Shown here piece by piece: positions 17,779 through 27,095 of a stretch of DNA of 33,478 nucleotides. The stretch lies in assembly GCF_014861365.1 (NCBI RefSeq), contig NZ_RRYW01000027.1, positions 1 through 33,478 of the forward strand. The letters are read 5' to 3'. The notes beneath the pieces are model-generated. The model was given only the letters and a program-made list of their open reading frames with translations, ran no database searches and was not told where the DNA came from. The stretch comes from Psychrobacter sp. FME6. Lineage in GTDB: Bacteria; Pseudomonadota; Gammaproteobacteria; Pseudomonadales; Moraxellaceae. Every line of letters starts with the position of its first letter. Position 1 is the stretch's first letter. The position numbers were made by a program, and so were the translations under genes.

Positions 17779-17877
17779 TGTTGTTTTAGACTGATGTTCT
17801 CATTATTATTTATGGCTATAGACTCAGTTATCGCAAATAACACAAATAAATAGCGTCATTCAACCATGATGTTTATA

Positions 17878-17914
17878 AAGAGTAATATCTTGAATCACCA
17901 TAGATATTACTCTT
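17878..17914. repeat. 13-bp perfect inverted repeat abutting the S10 promoter
   Basis: AAGAGTAATATCT (17878-17890) and AGATATTACTCTT (17902-17914) are perfectly complementary with an 11-bp spacer. The final TT forms the first two bases of the -35 element at 17913. No T run follows, so it is not a standard terminator. It may be an operator or an rng transcript 3' end structure. Confidence 0.8.
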
Positions 17915-17940
17915 GCAATGAATGAAATTCTATGTATAAT
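17913..17940 (+). promoter_or_regulatory. Main S10 operon promoter candidate
   Basis: -35 TTGCAA (17913-17918), 16-bp spacer, -10 TATAAT (17935-17940, perfect consensus). Transcription would start near 17947 and give a leader of about 275 nt before rpsJ. A weaker second box, TATAAT at 18043-18048 with TTCATT upstream, could be a second promoter. Confidence 0.62.
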
Positions 17941-18223
17941 ATACACCACTGAATTATATATGCGCAGCCAATCAAACAGCTGGCGCTATGACAGCTAGAG
18001 CATCGTTTCTAGCACTATTTCATTATGCCTTTGCTGACATCCTATAATGGAAGGGTCGGCGGGGCTTTAAACTATTTTGCTTTTGGCACGCTATAAGTTC
18101 CGATAAAGAACTCATTCTGGTTAAGAACAGAAGGCCGCTTAAAGTGAATATTTAACCAAACGGCTTTTGCTCATATCTTTGCGAAGCAAAGATGACAAAG
18201 GCCCATATTAGGAGCTTGCTGGC
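17941..18223 (+). promoter_or_regulatory. Structured S10 operon leader with terminator-like hairpin
   Basis: The leader contains GCTGAC/GTCGGC pairing around 18033-18061. A composite hairpin has AAGGCCG (18131-18137) pairing with CGGCTTT (18161-18167), with an inner TTAAA/TTTAA stem, ending in TTTT. A perfect ATCTTTGC-GAA-GCAAAGAT hairpin follows (18175-18193), 17 bases before the GGAG ribosome site of rpsJ. In E. coli, L4 controls this operon through leader hairpins that end in a U run; the layout here is similar, but the sequences are not recognisably the same. Confidence 0.45.
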
Positions 18224-18535
18224 ATGGCTAACCAGAGAATCCGTATCCGTCTTAAGTCTTTTGATCATCGTCTAATCGATCAATCTGCACAAGAGATCGT
18301 TGATACTGCAAAGCGCACTGGTGCGCAAATTTGTGGTCCTGTACCGTTGCCGACTCGCATTGAGCGCTTCAACGTTCTAACCTCACCACACGTTAATAAA
18401 GACGCTCGTGACCAGTACGAAATCCGTACTCACAAGCGTATGGTTGATATCGTTCAGCCTACTGACAAGACTGTGGATGCGCTAATGAAGCTAGATTTAG
18501 CGGCGGGTGTTGACGTTCAAATTGCTTTGGGTTAA
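18224..18535 (+). CDS. rpsJ: 30S ribosomal protein S10
   Basis: S10 binds the 3' domain of 16S rRNA in the 30S head and, with NusB, also acts in transcription antitermination. The 103-residue product is the standard length and shows [14 protein letters not shown] at the N-terminus and [20 protein letters not shown] with the 16S-binding loop. It is the first gene of the S10 operon, with ribosome site GGAG 9 bases upstream and a long structured leader. Confidence 0.98.
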   Translation: MANQRIRIRLKSFDHRLIDQSAQEIVDTAKRTGAQICGPVPLPTRIERFNVLTSPHVNKDARDQYEIRTHKRMVDIVQPTDKTVDALMKLDLAAGVDVQIALG

Positions 18536-18584
18536 TGCACATCACACACCCAACCCATTAATATAAGATATAAAGAGGTCTAAA

Positions 18585-19223
18585 ATGGCGATCGGTTTAG
18601 TCGGTAAAAAATGCGGCATGACCCGTGTCTTCACTGAAACAGGCGCATCTATCCCTGTGACAGTGGTTGAGGTCGATGCAAACCGCATTACTCAAGTAAA
18701 AAATACTGATGTAGATGGTTATCAAGCCATCCAAATTACCACAGGCACCCGTCGTGACAGCCGCGTAACAGCCGCACAAAAAGGTCACTTCGCTAAAGCT
18801 GGCGTTGCCGCTGGTCGTGGTGTTTGGGAATTTCGTGCCAATGAAAGCGATCTTGAAGGTCGTGAGATTGGTGGTGAAATCCTAGCTGACTTGTTCGAAC
18901 AAGGTCAGATAGTTGATGTCACAGGACAAAGTAAAGGTAAAGGCTTTCAAGGCGGCGTAAAGCGTCACAACTTTAGCATGCAAGATGCCACCCATGGTAA
19001 CTCAGTATCTCACCGTGCCCTTGGTTCAACTGGTCAGAACCAGTCACCAGGTAAAGTCTTCAAAGGCAAAAAAATGCCAGGTCAGATGGGTAACAAACGC
19101 GTTACCGTTCAAGGCCTAGAAGTGATATCGGTTGATGTTGAAAAAGGGTTAATTGTCATCAAGGGTGCTATCCCAGGTGCCACCGGTGGCGATGTCATCG
19201 TACGTCCGTCAGTCAAAGCCTAA
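18585..19223 (+). CDS. rplC: 50S ribosomal protein L3
   Basis: L3 is an early assembly protein whose loop reaches the peptidyl-transferase centre. The 212-residue product begins [16 protein letters not shown] and carries the central extension [22 protein letters not shown], which includes the glutamine methylated by PrmB in E. coli, then [16 protein letters not shown] precedes the ATG. It lies 49 bp after rpsJ and 14 bp before rplD. Confidence 0.98.
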   Translation: MAIGLVGKKCGMTRVFTETGASIPVTVVEVDANRITQVKNTDVDGYQAIQITTGTRRDSRVTAAQKGHFAKAGVAAGRGVWEFRANESDLEGREIGGEILADLFEQGQIVDVTGQSKGKGFQGGVKRHNFSMQDATHGNSVSHRALGSTGQNQSPGKVFKGKKMPGQMGNKRVTVQGLEVISVDVEKGLIVIKGAIPGATGGDVIVRPSVKA

Positions 19224-19237
19224 GCAAGGGGATTAAC

Positions 19238-19840
19238 GTGGATTTAAAAACAGTTACAGGTGCGGCGGTTGAGCTTTCTGATACGGCTTTCGGTCGTGAA
19301 TTCAACGAAGCATTAGTGCATCAAGTCGTCACCGCATATCTTGCTGGTGCTCGCCAAGGTACACGTGCGCAAAAAACCCGTGCCGAAGTTTCTGGCGGTG
19401 GCATCAAGCCATGGCGCCAAAAAGGTACTGGTCGCGCTCGTGCAGGCTCTATTCGTAGCCCAATCTGGCGTTCTGGTGGTCGTGCATTCGCTGCAAAACC
19501 ACAGGATTGGTCACAGAAAGTTAACCGCAAGATGTATCGCGGTGCAATGCAGTGTATCCTCGCCGAATTGATTCGCCAAGAGCGTTTGGTTTTGGTTGAA
19601 GAGTTGAGCGTTTCTGGACCAAAGACTAAAGAGCTGATTGCAAAGCTAAATGAGCTTAATGCACCTCGTGCACTAATCGTCACCAAAGAAGTTGACGAAA
19701 ACTTATACTTAGCCGCTCGCAACATTCCACACGTCAATGTACTTGGTACAAACGAAGTGGATCCAGTGAGTTTGATCGCATATGATAAAGTGATCATGTC
19801 AGTTGAAGCTGCGAAACAATTTGAGGAAGCACTAGCATGA
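19238..19840 (+). CDS. rplD: 50S ribosomal protein L4
   Basis: L4 binds 23S rRNA domain I, lines the exit tunnel through its extended loop, and in E. coli represses the S10 operon at transcription and translation. The 200-residue product starts with GTG (ribosome site AAGGGG). It has the tunnel loop around [35 protein letters not shown], which includes residues often altered in macrolide resistance; the loop looks wild type ([12 protein letters not shown]). It overlaps rplW by 4 bases (ATGA). Confidence 0.98.
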   Translation: MDLKTVTGAAVELSDTAFGREFNEALVHQVVTAYLAGARQGTRAQKTRAEVSGGGIKPWRQKGTGRARAGSIRSPIWRSGGRAFAAKPQDWSQKVNRKMYRGAMQCILAELIRQERLVLVEELSVSGPKTKELIAKLNELNAPRALIVTKEVDENLYLAARNIPHVNVLGTNEVDPVSLIAYDKVIMSVEAAKQFEEALA

Positions 19841-20187
19841 ATAACGCAAGACTTTATCAGGTCTTAAGAGGACCTGTATTCTCAGAAAAATCTCAAATGC
19901 TTGGCGACTCACTTGGTGTGCAGGTATTTAAAATTGATTCTAATGCTACTAAGCTTGAAGTCAAAAAAGCAGTTGAGTTGATGTTTGAAGGTGTTGAAGT
20001 CATTAAAGTGAACACTTTGAATGTTAAAGGTAAGACAAAGCGTTTTGGTAAAAGCATCGGCCGTCGTAACGACTATAAGAAAGCCTATGTTACCTTAAAA
20101 GCTGGTCAAGATGTACAAATGGCTGATGCTGGTGAAGACGTAGTGAACACTACGGATTCTACTAGTGAAACAGCGAACAACGAATAA
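19837..20187 (+). CDS. rplW: 50S ribosomal protein L23
   Basis: L23 sits at the tunnel exit and docks trigger factor and SRP. The 116-residue product has the core [14 protein letters not shown] ... [36 protein letters not shown], then an extra acidic, Ser/Thr-rich tail of about 20 residues ([21 protein letters not shown]) not present in the roughly 100-residue E. coli protein. It is coupled to rplD by an ATGA overlap. Confidence 0.97.
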   Translation: MNNARLYQVLRGPVFSEKSQMLGDSLGVQVFKIDSNATKLEVKKAVELMFEGVEVIKVNTLNVKGKTKRFGKSIGRRNDYKKAYVTLKAGQDVQMADAGEDVVNTTDSTSETANNE

Positions 20188-20198
20188 GGATTACACTC

Positions 20199-21029
20199 AT
20201 GCCTATCGTAAAAGCAAAGCCAACATCACCAGGCCGTCGTTTTGTTGAAAAAGTGGTGCATCCACACCTTTACAAAGGTCGTCCTTATGCAGCGCTTCTC
20301 GAATCAAAAAGTAAGTCAGGTGGTCGTAACAATAATGGTCGCATAACTACCCGTCATGTTGGTGGTGGTCATAAGCATCATTATCGTATCATCGATTTTA
20401 AACGTACTAAAGACAATATCCCAGCAACGGTAGAGCGTATCGAATACGATCCTAACCGTACCGCTCATATTGCGTTACTTAAGTACGCTGACGGCGAGCG
20501 TCGCTATATCATTGCTGCTAAAAAGCAAGCAGTTGGCGATACCGTAATGTCAGGTGAAACCTCACCAATCCGTCCAGGTAACTGTTTACCGCTTAAAAAC
20601 ATCCCATTGGGTACTGTGATTCACAATATCGAGCTTAAAATCGGTAAAGGTGCACAGATGGCTCGTTCTGCGGGTGCTAGCGTTCAGTTGTTAGGTCGTG
20701 AAGGTATTTATGCTATTCTACGTTTGCGCTCTGGCGAAACTCGCCGCGTACACGTAAATTGCCGAGCTGTTATTGGTGAAGTATCTAATACTGAAAACAA
20801 CTTGAAATCACTTGGTAAAGCCGGTGCTTCACGTTGGCGCGGTATTCGTCCTTCTGTTCGTGGTGTCGCTATGAACCCGATTGATCACCCACATGGTGGT
20901 GGTGAAGGTCGTAACAAAGGTCGCCATCCAACCAGCCCTTGGGGTCAGAAGTCTAAAGGACTTAAAACGCGTCATAATAAGCGTACTGACAGTATGATTA
21001 TCCGTCGCCGTCGCGCCAAGAAGAAATAA
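20199..21029 (+). CDS. rplB: 50S ribosomal protein L2
   Basis: L2 binds 23S rRNA near the peptidyl-transferase centre and is needed for subunit joining. The 276-residue product is of standard length. It has the RNA-binding core with [15 protein letters not shown] at residues about 45-60 and the C-terminal [14 protein letters not shown] motif, whose histidine in the DHPHGGG loop is essential in the family. A strong AAGGA site precedes the ATG, 11 bp after rplW. Confidence 0.99.
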   Translation: MPIVKAKPTSPGRRFVEKVVHPHLYKGRPYAALLESKSKSGGRNNNGRITTRHVGGGHKHHYRIIDFKRTKDNIPATVERIEYDPNRTAHIALLKYADGERRYIIAAKKQAVGDTVMSGETSPIRPGNCLPLKNIPLGTVIHNIELKIGKGAQMARSAGASVQLLGREGIYAILRLRSGETRRVHVNCRAVIGEVSNTENNLKSLGKAGASRWRGIRPSVRGVAMNPIDHPHGGGEGRNKGRHPTSPWGQKSKGLKTRHNKRTDSMIIRRRRAKKK

Positions 21030-21041
21030 AGGAAGAATTTC

Positions 21042-21317
21042 ATGCCTCGTTCATTGAAAAAAGGTCCATTCATAGACGCGCATTTGTTTGCCAAAGTTGA
21101 GAATGCATTAGACACCAACTCACGCAAGCCCATTAAAACTTGGTCGCGCCGCTCGATGATTCTGCCCCAAATGGTTGGCCTAACTTTGTCTGTTCACAAC
21201 GGCCGTACTCATGTACCGGTTATCGTAAGTGAGCAGATGGTTGGTCATAAACTAGGTGAATTTGCCCCGACTCGTACGTATCGTGGTCATGGCATTGACA
21301 GAAAAGCTAAGAGATAA
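21042..21317 (+). CDS. rpsS: 30S ribosomal protein S19
   Basis: S19 forms a head complex with S13 and contacts the A-site tRNA. The 91-residue product begins [14 protein letters not shown] and includes [28 protein letters not shown] and [16 protein letters not shown], all family landmarks. AAGGAAG lies upstream. rplV starts 10 bp after its stop. Confidence 0.98.
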   Translation: MPRSLKKGPFIDAHLFAKVENALDTNSRKPIKTWSRRSMILPQMVGLTLSVHNGRTHVPVIVSEQMVGHKLGEFAPTRTYRGHGIDRKAKR

Positions 21318-21327
21318 GGTGCTTACC

Positions 21328-21657
21328 ATGGAAGTAACTGCAAAATTACGCGGTGCCGCCATTTCGGCACAAAAAGTTAGACTCGTCGCTGATGAAGTTC
21401 GTGGCAAATCTATTGAGCGTGCTTTGGATATCCTAACGTATAGTAATAAAAAAGGCGCTGTATTTGTTAAGAAATGCCTTAACTCAGCCATCGCCAATGC
21501 CGAACATAACGACGGTTTAGATATTGATACCCTTAAAGTATCAACCATCTACGTTGATGAAGGCATTACGCTAAAACGTATCCTACCACGTGCCAAAGGT
21601 CGCGCTGATCGTATCAGCAAGCGTACTTGTCACATCACTATAAAGGTAGGAGAATAA
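21328..21657 (+). CDS. rplV: 50S ribosomal protein L22
   Basis: L22 contacts all 23S rRNA domains and its beta-hairpin lines the exit tunnel. I chose ATG 21328 (AAGG upstream), giving 109 residues starting [27 protein letters not shown]. The frame is open 24 codons further back inside rpsS, but that portion is not L22-like. The tunnel hairpin region [24 protein letters not shown] shows no insertion or deletion suggesting macrolide resistance. Confidence 0.97.
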   Translation: MEVTAKLRGAAISAQKVRLVADEVRGKSIERALDILTYSNKKGAVFVKKCLNSAIANAEHNDGLDIDTLKVSTIYVDEGITLKRILPRAKGRADRISKRTCHITIKVGE

Positions 21658-21660
21658 GTT

Positions 21661-22389
21661 ATGGGACAAAAAGTACATCCAATCGGAATTCGTCTTGGTG
21701 TTGTCAAAAAGCATAACGCAAACTGGTATGCTAACCCTAAACAATACTCAGAATACCTCATCAACGACATTCAAGTTCGTGAGTATCTACGCAAAAAACT
21801 AGATAAAGCTATGATCAGCAACATCATGATCGAGCGTCCTACTGGTGCTGCTAAGATTACCATCGCCACTGCGCGTCCTGGTATTGTTATCGGTAAAAAA
21901 GGCGAAGATATCGAAAGACTTCAAAAAGAATTGACCAAAATTATGGGCGTACCTGCTCAGGTCAACATTGAAGAAATTACATCACCGGATCTTGATGCAC
22001 GTTTAGTAGCAGACGGTATCGGTAGCCAGCTTGAGCGTCGTGTTATGTTCCGTCGTGCGATGAAGCGCGCGGTACAGAACAGCATGCGTTCTGGTGCTAA
22101 AGGTATCAAAGTTGAGCTGTCTGGCCGTCTTGGCGGTGCTGAGATTGCTCGTACTGAATGGTACCGTGAAGGTCGTGTGCCATTGCATACACTCCGCGCT
22201 GATATTGACTATGCGTCAATACGTGCAGAGACAACTTACGGCACTATCGGTGTAAAAGTTTGGATTTTCCGTGGCGAAATCCTTGACGGTATGAACAGTG
22301 TTTATAATCCCGTGAAGGAAGATAAGCCTCGTGCGCCAAAACGCCGTGGTCGTGGAAACGGAAACCGTCGAAACTCAGACAGAGGTTAA
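21661..22389 (+). CDS. rpsC: 30S ribosomal protein S3
   Basis: S3 lies at the mRNA entry tunnel and takes part in helicase activity. The 242-residue product starts [23 protein letters not shown], contains the KH motif [18 protein letters not shown], the [32 protein letters not shown] block, and a very basic C-terminal tail ([16 protein letters not shown]). It is translated 3 bp after rplV with AGGAG upstream. Confidence 0.98.
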   Translation: MGQKVHPIGIRLGVVKKHNANWYANPKQYSEYLINDIQVREYLRKKLDKAMISNIMIERPTGAAKITIATARPGIVIGKKGEDIERLQKELTKIMGVPAQVNIEEITSPDLDARLVADGIGSQLERRVMFRRAMKRAVQNSMRSGAKGIKVELSGRLGGAEIARTEWYREGRVPLHTLRADIDYASIRAETTYGTIGVKVWIFRGEILDGMNSVYNPVKEDKPRAPKRRGRGNGNRRNSDRG

Positions 22390-22392
22390 ACT

Positions 22393-22806
22393 ATGTTACA
22401 GCCAAAACGTACCAAGTTTCGTAAAATGCACAAAGGTCGTAACACTGGGCTAGCTCATCGTGGAAGCACCGTTGCATTCGGACAAATTGGTCTAAAATCG
22501 TTGACTCGTGGTCGTATGACTGCCCGTCAAATTGAAGCAGCACGTCGTACCATCACTCGTAAAATTAAGCGTGGCGGTAAGATTTGGATTCGTGTATTCC
22601 CAGACAAACCAATTACTAATAAACCACTCGAAGTACGTATGGGTAAAGGTAAAGGTCCTGTAGAATATTGGGTATGCGAAGTCAAACCTGGTAAAGTGCT
22701 ATATGAAATCGAAGGGGTCTCAGAAGAGCTTGCTCGCGAAGCCTTAACGCTTGCTGCAGCAAAACTGCCCTTTAAAACTACCATTGTTAAGCGGACGATA
22801 ATGTAA
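22393..22806 (+). CDS. rplP: 50S ribosomal protein L16
   Basis: L16 stabilises the A-site tRNA elbow and organises the peptidyl-transferase centre. The 137-residue product begins [17 protein letters not shown], with [13 protein letters not shown] and [25 protein letters not shown]; the latter holds residues near the arginine hydroxylated in E. coli L16. Its stop overlaps the rpmC start (TAATG), coupling the two genes. Confidence 0.98.
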   Translation: MLQPKRTKFRKMHKGRNTGLAHRGSTVAFGQIGLKSLTRGRMTARQIEAARRTITRKIKRGGKIWIRVFPDKPITNKPLEVRMGKGKGPVEYWVCEVKPGKVLYEIEGVSEELAREALTLAAAKLPFKTTIVKRTIM

Positions 22807-23003
22807 TGAAGATCAGTGAATTACGTGATAAATCATTAGAAGAACTGACTCAGTTACTTGATGAAAAGCAACTTGATGCTTTCCGTATTCGTATGGCTAA
22901 AGCAACTGGTCAGTTGGGTAATACCCATGAAGTACGTGGCAATCGTCGTACGATTGCTCAGCTTCAGACTTTGATTAACGAGAAACAACGAGGCGACTCA
23001 TGA
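22806..23003 (+). CDS. rpmC: 50S ribosomal protein L29
   Basis: L29 is a small helical hairpin protein near the tunnel exit beside L23. The 65-residue product, [41 protein letters not shown], is of standard length. It overlaps rplP by one base and rpsQ by four (ATGA), so the three are probably translationally coupled. Confidence 0.97.
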   Translation: MKISELRDKSLEELTQLLDEKQLDAFRIRMAKATGQLGNTHEVRGNRRTIAQLQTLINEKQRGDS

Positions 23004-23272
23004 GCGATAACAATCAAACAGCTAATGCTAGCGTATTGACAGGACGAGTTGTCAGCGACAAGATGGACAAGTCCATCACAGTTTTGATTGAGCGTCTGGT
23101 TCGTCATCCTTTGTATGGCAAGCAGCTTCGTCGTTCTACAAAAATCAAAGCTCATGATGAGAATAATGTTTGCCAACAAGGCGACCTTGTCCGCATCAAA
23201 GAAACGCGTCCAATCTCAAAAACCAAGTCTTGGACTTTGGTTGATGTGGTTGAAAAAGTAGAAAAAATCTAA
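23000..23272 (+). CDS. rpsQ: 30S ribosomal protein S17
   Basis: S17 is a primary 16S rRNA 5'-domain binder with an OB fold. The 90-residue product has [29 protein letters not shown] and [27 protein letters not shown], the family landmarks. It is the last gene of the S10 operon; a 182-bp gap with a promoter follows before rplN. Confidence 0.97.
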   Translation: MSDNNQTANASVLTGRVVSDKMDKSITVLIERLVRHPLYGKQLRRSTKIKAHDENNVCQQGDLVRIKETRPISKTKSWTLVDVVEKVEKI

Positions 23273-23277
23273 GTAAA

Positions 23278-23306
23278 TTGCATTAAAAGCCAGAAGCTGT
23301 TAAAAT
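23278..23306 (+). promoter_or_regulatory. Internal promoter of the spc operon
   Basis: -35 TTGCAT (23278-23283), a 17-bp spacer, and -10 TAAAAT (23301-23306) begin right after the rpsQ stop. Transcription would start near 23313, about 140 nt before rplN. The 182-bp gap is unusually long for this cluster and matches the known place of the spc promoter in E. coli. Confidence 0.55.
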
Positions 23307-23454
23307 AGCCGCCTTTTTAAGGATGCTGATTGCGCCGAGCGTATATCACTCACATTAAGAGTTAGGTGCGGTTATTTATATTAAAATGCCGTCTACTCAT
23401 ACTGTGCTAGCGGCAGCAACTGGTTTTTATTGCTCATACGTGTGGAGTAACGCT

Positions 23455-23823
23455 ATGATTCAGGTTGAGTCAATGCTGGAAGTTGCAGATAATAGCGGTG
23501 CAAGGCGAGTTCAGTGCATTAAAGTACTGGGTGGTTCTCATCGTCGTTATGCATCAGTTGGCGACATTATTAAAGTAACGGTTAAAGAAGCCATTCCGCG
23601 TGGTCGTGTTAAAAAAGGCGACGTGATGAATGCAGTAGTTGTACGTACCAAAAAAGGCGTTCGTCGCCCTGATGGTTCGGTATTACGTTTTGATGACAAT
23701 GCTGCGGTATTGTTGAACCAAAACAAAGCACCGATTGCAACTCGTATTTTTGGACCGGTAACTCGTGAACTACGTGGTGATCAGTTTATGAAAATTGTAT
23801 CACTAGCACCAGAAGTATTGTGA
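23455..23823 (+). CDS. rplN: 50S ribosomal protein L14
   Basis: L14 lies at the subunit interface, forming bridge B8. I chose ATG 23455, preceded by GGAG, giving the exact family length of 122 residues and the conserved start [18 protein letters not shown]. The frame remains open to 23386, but the 23 additional residues are not L14-like and would include the leader. It is the first gene of the spc operon. Confidence 0.98.
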   Translation: MIQVESMLEVADNSGARRVQCIKVLGGSHRRYASVGDIIKVTVKEAIPRGRVKKGDVMNAVVVRTKKGVRRPDGSVLRFDDNAAVLLNQNKAPIATRIFGPVTRELRGDQFMKIVSLAPEVL

Positions 23824-23831
23824 GGTAATCC

Positions 23832-24149
23832 ATGTCAAAATTACGTAAAGGCGATACAGTTATCGTGATTGCTGGTAAAGATAAAGGCAAACAAGGTACT
23901 GTGCAAGCTGTAAAAAACGATCGTATTAAAGTAGAAGGCATTAACATTGTTACTAAACATCAGAAGCCAAATCAGGCGACTGGCGTTGAAGGTGGCATTA
24001 TTAAGCAAGAAGCTTTTCTGCATATCTCAAATGTCGCAATCTTAAATGCGCAAACCCAAAAAGCAGACCGTATTACTTATCAATTCGGCGAAGACGGCAA
24101 CAAACAACGCGTCTATCGTTCGAACGGTGAAGTAGTGGCGACTGCGTAA
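23832..24149 (+). CDS. rplX: 50S ribosomal protein L24
   Basis: L24 is an assembly initiator bound to the 5' end of 23S rRNA. The 105-residue product has the KOW motif near the start (LRKGDTVIVIAGKDKGKQGTV) and GINIVTKHQKPN. A GAGG site lies upstream, 8 bp after rplN. Confidence 0.98.
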   Translation: MSKLRKGDTVIVIAGKDKGKQGTVQAVKNDRIKVEGINIVTKHQKPNQATGVEGGIIKQEAFLHISNVAILNAQTQKADRITYQFGEDGNKQRVYRSNGEVVATA

Positions 24150-24170
24150 GACACTAAGGGTGTAATGGTA

Positions 24171-24707
24171 ATGGCAAGATTAAAATCTTTATATAACGAT
24201 GAACTAAAGCAGCAAATCAAAGAAGAGCTTGGTTTGGCGAATGTGATGCAAGTGCCTAAAATCACTAAAGTCACACTTAATATGGGTGTAGGCGGTGCGT
24301 CTCAAGACAAGAAATTGCTTGAAGGTGCAGTGGCTGATATGACTGCAATTGCTGGTCAAAAACCTGTCGTCACCAAAGCGCGTAAATCAGTTGCTGGCTT
24401 TAAGATTCGTGAAGAATGGCCAATTGGCTGTAAAGTAACGCTACGCGGTGAGCAAATGTACGAATTTTTAGATCGTCTCATTGCCATTGCAATTCCTCGT
24501 ATTCGTGATTTCCGCGGTTTTTCACCTAAAGCCTTTGACGGACGTGGTAACTACTCATTGGGTATCAAAGAACAAATTGTATTCCCAGAAGTAGATTTTG
24601 ACAAGATTGATCGTATCCGCGGTATGGATGTGACGATCACCACGTCAGCTGGTACTGATGAAGAAGGTCGTGCGTTGCTTAAAGCATTCGGCTTCCCATT
24701 TAAATAA
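24171..24707 (+). CDS. rplE: 50S ribosomal protein L5
   Basis: L5 binds 5S rRNA and contacts P-site tRNA and S13. The product has [19 protein letters not shown] near residue 27, [19 protein letters not shown], and the C-terminal [26 protein letters not shown]. Two in-frame ATG codons exist, 24165 and 24171. The AAGGG site is 4 bases from the first and 10 from the second. I chose 24171 (MARLKSLY, 178 residues) by alignment with other L5 starts, but the choice is not certain. Confidence 0.95.
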   Translation: MARLKSLYNDELKQQIKEELGLANVMQVPKITKVTLNMGVGGASQDKKLLEGAVADMTAIAGQKPVVTKARKSVAGFKIREEWPIGCKVTLRGEQMYEFLDRLIAIAIPRIRDFRGFSPKAFDGRGNYSLGIKEQIVFPEVDFDKIDRIRGMDVTITTSAGTDEEGRALLKAFGFPFK

Positions 24708-24719
24708 GGTAAAGACGTT

Positions 24720-25025
24720 ATGGCAAAGAAGAGCATGATTAACCGCGAATTAAAACGCGAAAAAATGGTTGCTAAATATGCTGAAAAGCGTATCAAGCTA
24801 AAAGAAACTATCAGTGATATGACTGCAAGTGACGAAACACGTATGGAAGCGATGCTAGAGCTACAAGCCCTACCACGCAACTCATCGCCAGTACGTCTGC
24901 GCAATCGTTGTGCTATCACAGGTCGTCCTCACGGTTACTTCCGCAAGTTTGGCTTATCACGCAATATGCTGCGTGAGCGTGTCATGCAAGGCGATGTGCC
25001 TGGTGTTCGTAAAGCAAGCTGGTAA
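24720..25025 (+). CDS. rpsN: 30S ribosomal protein S14
   Basis: S14 is a late-assembling 30S head protein. The 101-residue product is the long form without zinc cysteines; the typical [26 protein letters not shown] block is present with a single Cys. The zinc-independent form makes the ribosome less dependent on zinc supply. It lies 12 bp after rplE. Confidence 0.97.
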   Translation: MAKKSMINRELKREKMVAKYAEKRIKLKETISDMTASDETRMEAMLELQALPRNSSPVRLRNRCAITGRPHGYFRKFGLSRNMLRERVMQGDVPGVRKASW

Positions 25026-25036
25026 GGAGTAACTAT

Positions 25037-25435
25037 ATGAGTATGCAAGATACCGTTGGGGATATGCTAACCCGTATTCGTAACGCACAAATGGCTAACA
25101 AAGTATCGGTAGCAATGCCGAGCTCTAAACTACGTAAATCAATCGCTGACTTATTGGTTAGTGAAGGTTATGTGGCTAGCGCTGTTGTGACTGAAGAAGA
25201 CAACAACAAAGCAACCTTATCTATCGAACTAAAATACTTCGAAGGCAAAGCTGTCATCGAAACGATCCAACGTTTTAGCCGTCCTGGTTTACGCCAGCAT
25301 CGCGGTAAAGACGCTATCCCTACTGTTAAGCAAGGTATGGGTGTTGCTATTGTATCAACCAGTCAAGGCATCATGAGTGATCGTGCTGCACGCGCTGCTG
25401 GTATCGGTGGTGAAATCGTCGCATTCGTTGCCTAA
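25037..25435 (+). CDS. rpsH: 30S ribosomal protein S8
   Basis: S8 binds the central domain of 16S rRNA and in E. coli represses the spc operon. The 132-residue product starts [18 protein letters not shown], with the C-terminal [29 protein letters not shown] 25037 has AAGGAG 7 bases upstream and is preferred over the ATG two codons later. A 226-bp gap with a strong terminator follows, unlike the tight spacing before it. Confidence 0.98.
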   Translation: MSMQDTVGDMLTRIRNAQMANKVSVAMPSSKLRKSIADLLVSEGYVASAVVTEEDNNKATLSIELKYFEGKAVIETIQRFSRPGLRQHRGKDAIPTVKQGMGVAIVSTSQGIMSDRAARAAGIGGEIVAFVA

Positions 25436-25592
25436 TATCCGCAGTTATTGCGTTAGGTAATGAGACGATAAAGTCTATTTGAACCCCTTTGAGCTTAATT
25501 AAATCTATTATGATTTATAGTCAGTTCAAAGAAAGCTGAACACCTGAGATTGATTAGATTGGATGGTGTTTATTGGGGACAATTATGCTAAA

Positions 25593-25622
25593 CTAGCAGG
25601 CTTTTTAGCCTGTTAGTTTTTT
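25593..25622 (+). terminator. Intrinsic terminator inside the spc operon
   Basis: CTAGCAGGCT (25593-25602) pairs with AGCCTGTTAG (25607-25616), ten pairs with one G-T, loop TTTT, followed by six T (25617-25622). It sits between rpsH and rplF, about 40 bp before the rplF start. I see no convincing promoter after it. Confidence 0.85.
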
Positions 25623-25661
25623 CGCTAATAAAAGCAAGTTAATTTTTTAAGGAATACTCCT

Positions 25662-26195
25662 ATGTCTCGTGTGGCTAAAGCCCCAGTGACGCTGCCAAAC
25701 GGCGTAAGCGTTACTTTGAACGATCGGCAGGTCGAAGTTAAAGGCAAGAATGGCAATATGTCTTTACGCCTGCATGAATTGGTCGAGCTGAAACAGGAAG
25801 ATGATGCAATCGTTTTCTCACCTACAGTCGATTCAAAAGATGCCATGATGCACACTGGCACCATGCGCGCCCTGCTTAACAATTATGTTATCGGCGTGAG
25901 TGAAGGCTTTGAAAAACGTCTTCAGTTAATTGGTGTTGGTTATCGCGCTCAAGCTACTGGTAATAAAGTAACGTTGAACGTTGGTTACTCACATCCAGTA
26001 GAATATACGCTACCTGAAGGTGTATCAGCTGAAACCCCAACGCAAACTGAAATTGTTTTGAAATCAAACAATAAACAGCAGCTTGGTCAAGCAGCGGCTA
26101 ATATCCGTGGTTTCCGCCCACCTGAGCCTTATAAAGGTAAAGGTATTCGTTATAGTGACGAGCATGTGATTCGCAAAGAAGCCAAGAAAAAATAA
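25662..26195 (+). CDS. rplF: 50S ribosomal protein L6
   Basis: L6 lies near the sarcin-ricin loop and factor-binding site. The 177-residue product begins [19 protein letters not shown], has [23 protein letters not shown] and the C-terminal [23 protein letters not shown]. An AAGGA site precedes the ATG. It is the first gene after the intrinsic terminator within the spc region. Confidence 0.98.
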   Translation: MSRVAKAPVTLPNGVSVTLNDRQVEVKGKNGNMSLRLHELVELKQEDDAIVFSPTVDSKDAMMHTGTMRALLNNYVIGVSEGFEKRLQLIGVGYRAQATGNKVTLNVGYSHPVEYTLPEGVSAETPTQTEIVLKSNNKQQLGQAAANIRGFRPPEPYKGKGIRYSDEHVIRKEAKKK

Positions 26196-26206
26196 GGTGA
26201 GTTGAA

Positions 26207-26557
26207 ATGTTTGATAAAAAAGCAGCTCGTCTACGTCGAGCTAAGAAAACCCGTGCACACATCCGTGTTTTAGGCGCTAATCGTCTAACGGTTAACCGCA
26301 CACCGAAACACATCTATGCCCAGATTATCTCTCCGAACGGTGGTGAAGTGATTGCTCAGGCATCTACCTTAGACAGCAGCTTGCGCTCAGGCGCGACTGG
26401 TAACGCTGATGCAGCGACGTCTGTGGGCCAATTGATCGCAGAACGCGCAAAAGCAGCTGGTATTACAAAAGTTGCCTTTGACCGTAGTGGTTTTAAATAT
26501 CATGGTCGAGTGAAAGCTTTAGCTGAAGCTGCTCGCGAAAACGGATTGGAGTTTTAA
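26207..26557 (+). CDS. rplR: 50S ribosomal protein L18
   Basis: L18 binds 5S rRNA with L5. The 116-residue product has the basic N-terminus [19 protein letters not shown], and the [40 protein letters not shown]-terminal block. AAGGTG lies upstream and it is 11 bp after rplF. Confidence 0.98.
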   Translation: MFDKKAARLRRAKKTRAHIRVLGANRLTVNRTPKHIYAQIISPNGGEVIAQASTLDSSLRSGATGNADAATSVGQLIAERAKAAGITKVAFDRSGFKYHGRVKALAEAARENGLEF

Positions 26558-26559
26558 TC

Positions 26560-27075
26560 ATGGCTAGAAATGATAAAAATGATAAAAATGAACAGACTGA
26601 CGGTCTAGTAGAACGCTTAGTTACCGTTGATCGCGTTGCAAAAGTTGTTAAAGGTGGTCGTATCTTCTCTTTCACTGCGTTGACCGTAGTGGGCGATGGC
26701 AATGGTCGTGTTGGTTTTGGTCGTGGTAAAGCGCGTGAAGTGCCAGCTGCTATCCAAAAAGCACTAGAAGCTGCCAAACGTAATATGATTACTGTTGAGC
26801 TAAATGATGCAACTTTGTATCATCCGATCAAAGCACGTCATGGTGCTAGTAAAGTTCTTATGCAGCCTGCATCTGAAGGTACTGGCGTAATCGCCGGTGG
26901 CGCAATGCGTGCGGTATTAGAAGTTGCTGGTGTCAAAGATGTTTTGACTAAATGTTATGGTTCTACCAATACTGCTAACGTTGTTCGTGCAACGTTTAAC
27001 GGTTTACGTGATATGTCAACTCCAGAGAAGATGGCAGCGAAACGTGGTAAATCTGTAGACGAAATCTTGGGTTAA
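26560..27075 (+). CDS. rpsE: 30S ribosomal protein S5
   Basis: S5 sits at the mRNA entry and influences decoding fidelity. The 171-residue product has the double-stranded RNA-binding-like N-domain with [34 protein letters not shown], and [31 protein letters not shown]. The spectinomycin loop VKGGRIF has no visible deletion. The N-terminus carries a NDKNDKNEQ repeat-like stretch. It lies 2 bp after rplR. Confidence 0.98.
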   Translation: MARNDKNDKNEQTDGLVERLVTVDRVAKVVKGGRIFSFTALTVVGDGNGRVGFGRGKAREVPAAIQKALEAAKRNMITVELNDATLYHPIKARHGASKVLMQPASEGTGVIAGGAMRAVLEVAGVKDVLTKCYGSTNTANVVRATFNGLRDMSTPEKMAAKRGKSVDEILG

Positions 27076-27095
27076 CTTAAACTAGGTGAGTTACG

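Noticed and set aside
19321..19797. 158-codon minus-strand open frame inside rplD
   Set aside because: It mirrors the L4 gene, whose protein sequence is highly conserved; no independent evidence of translation.
23386..23454. N-terminal extension of L14 (23 residues)
   Set aside because: GGAG precedes ATG 23455, which gives the exact L14 length and conserved start; the extension is leader sequence.
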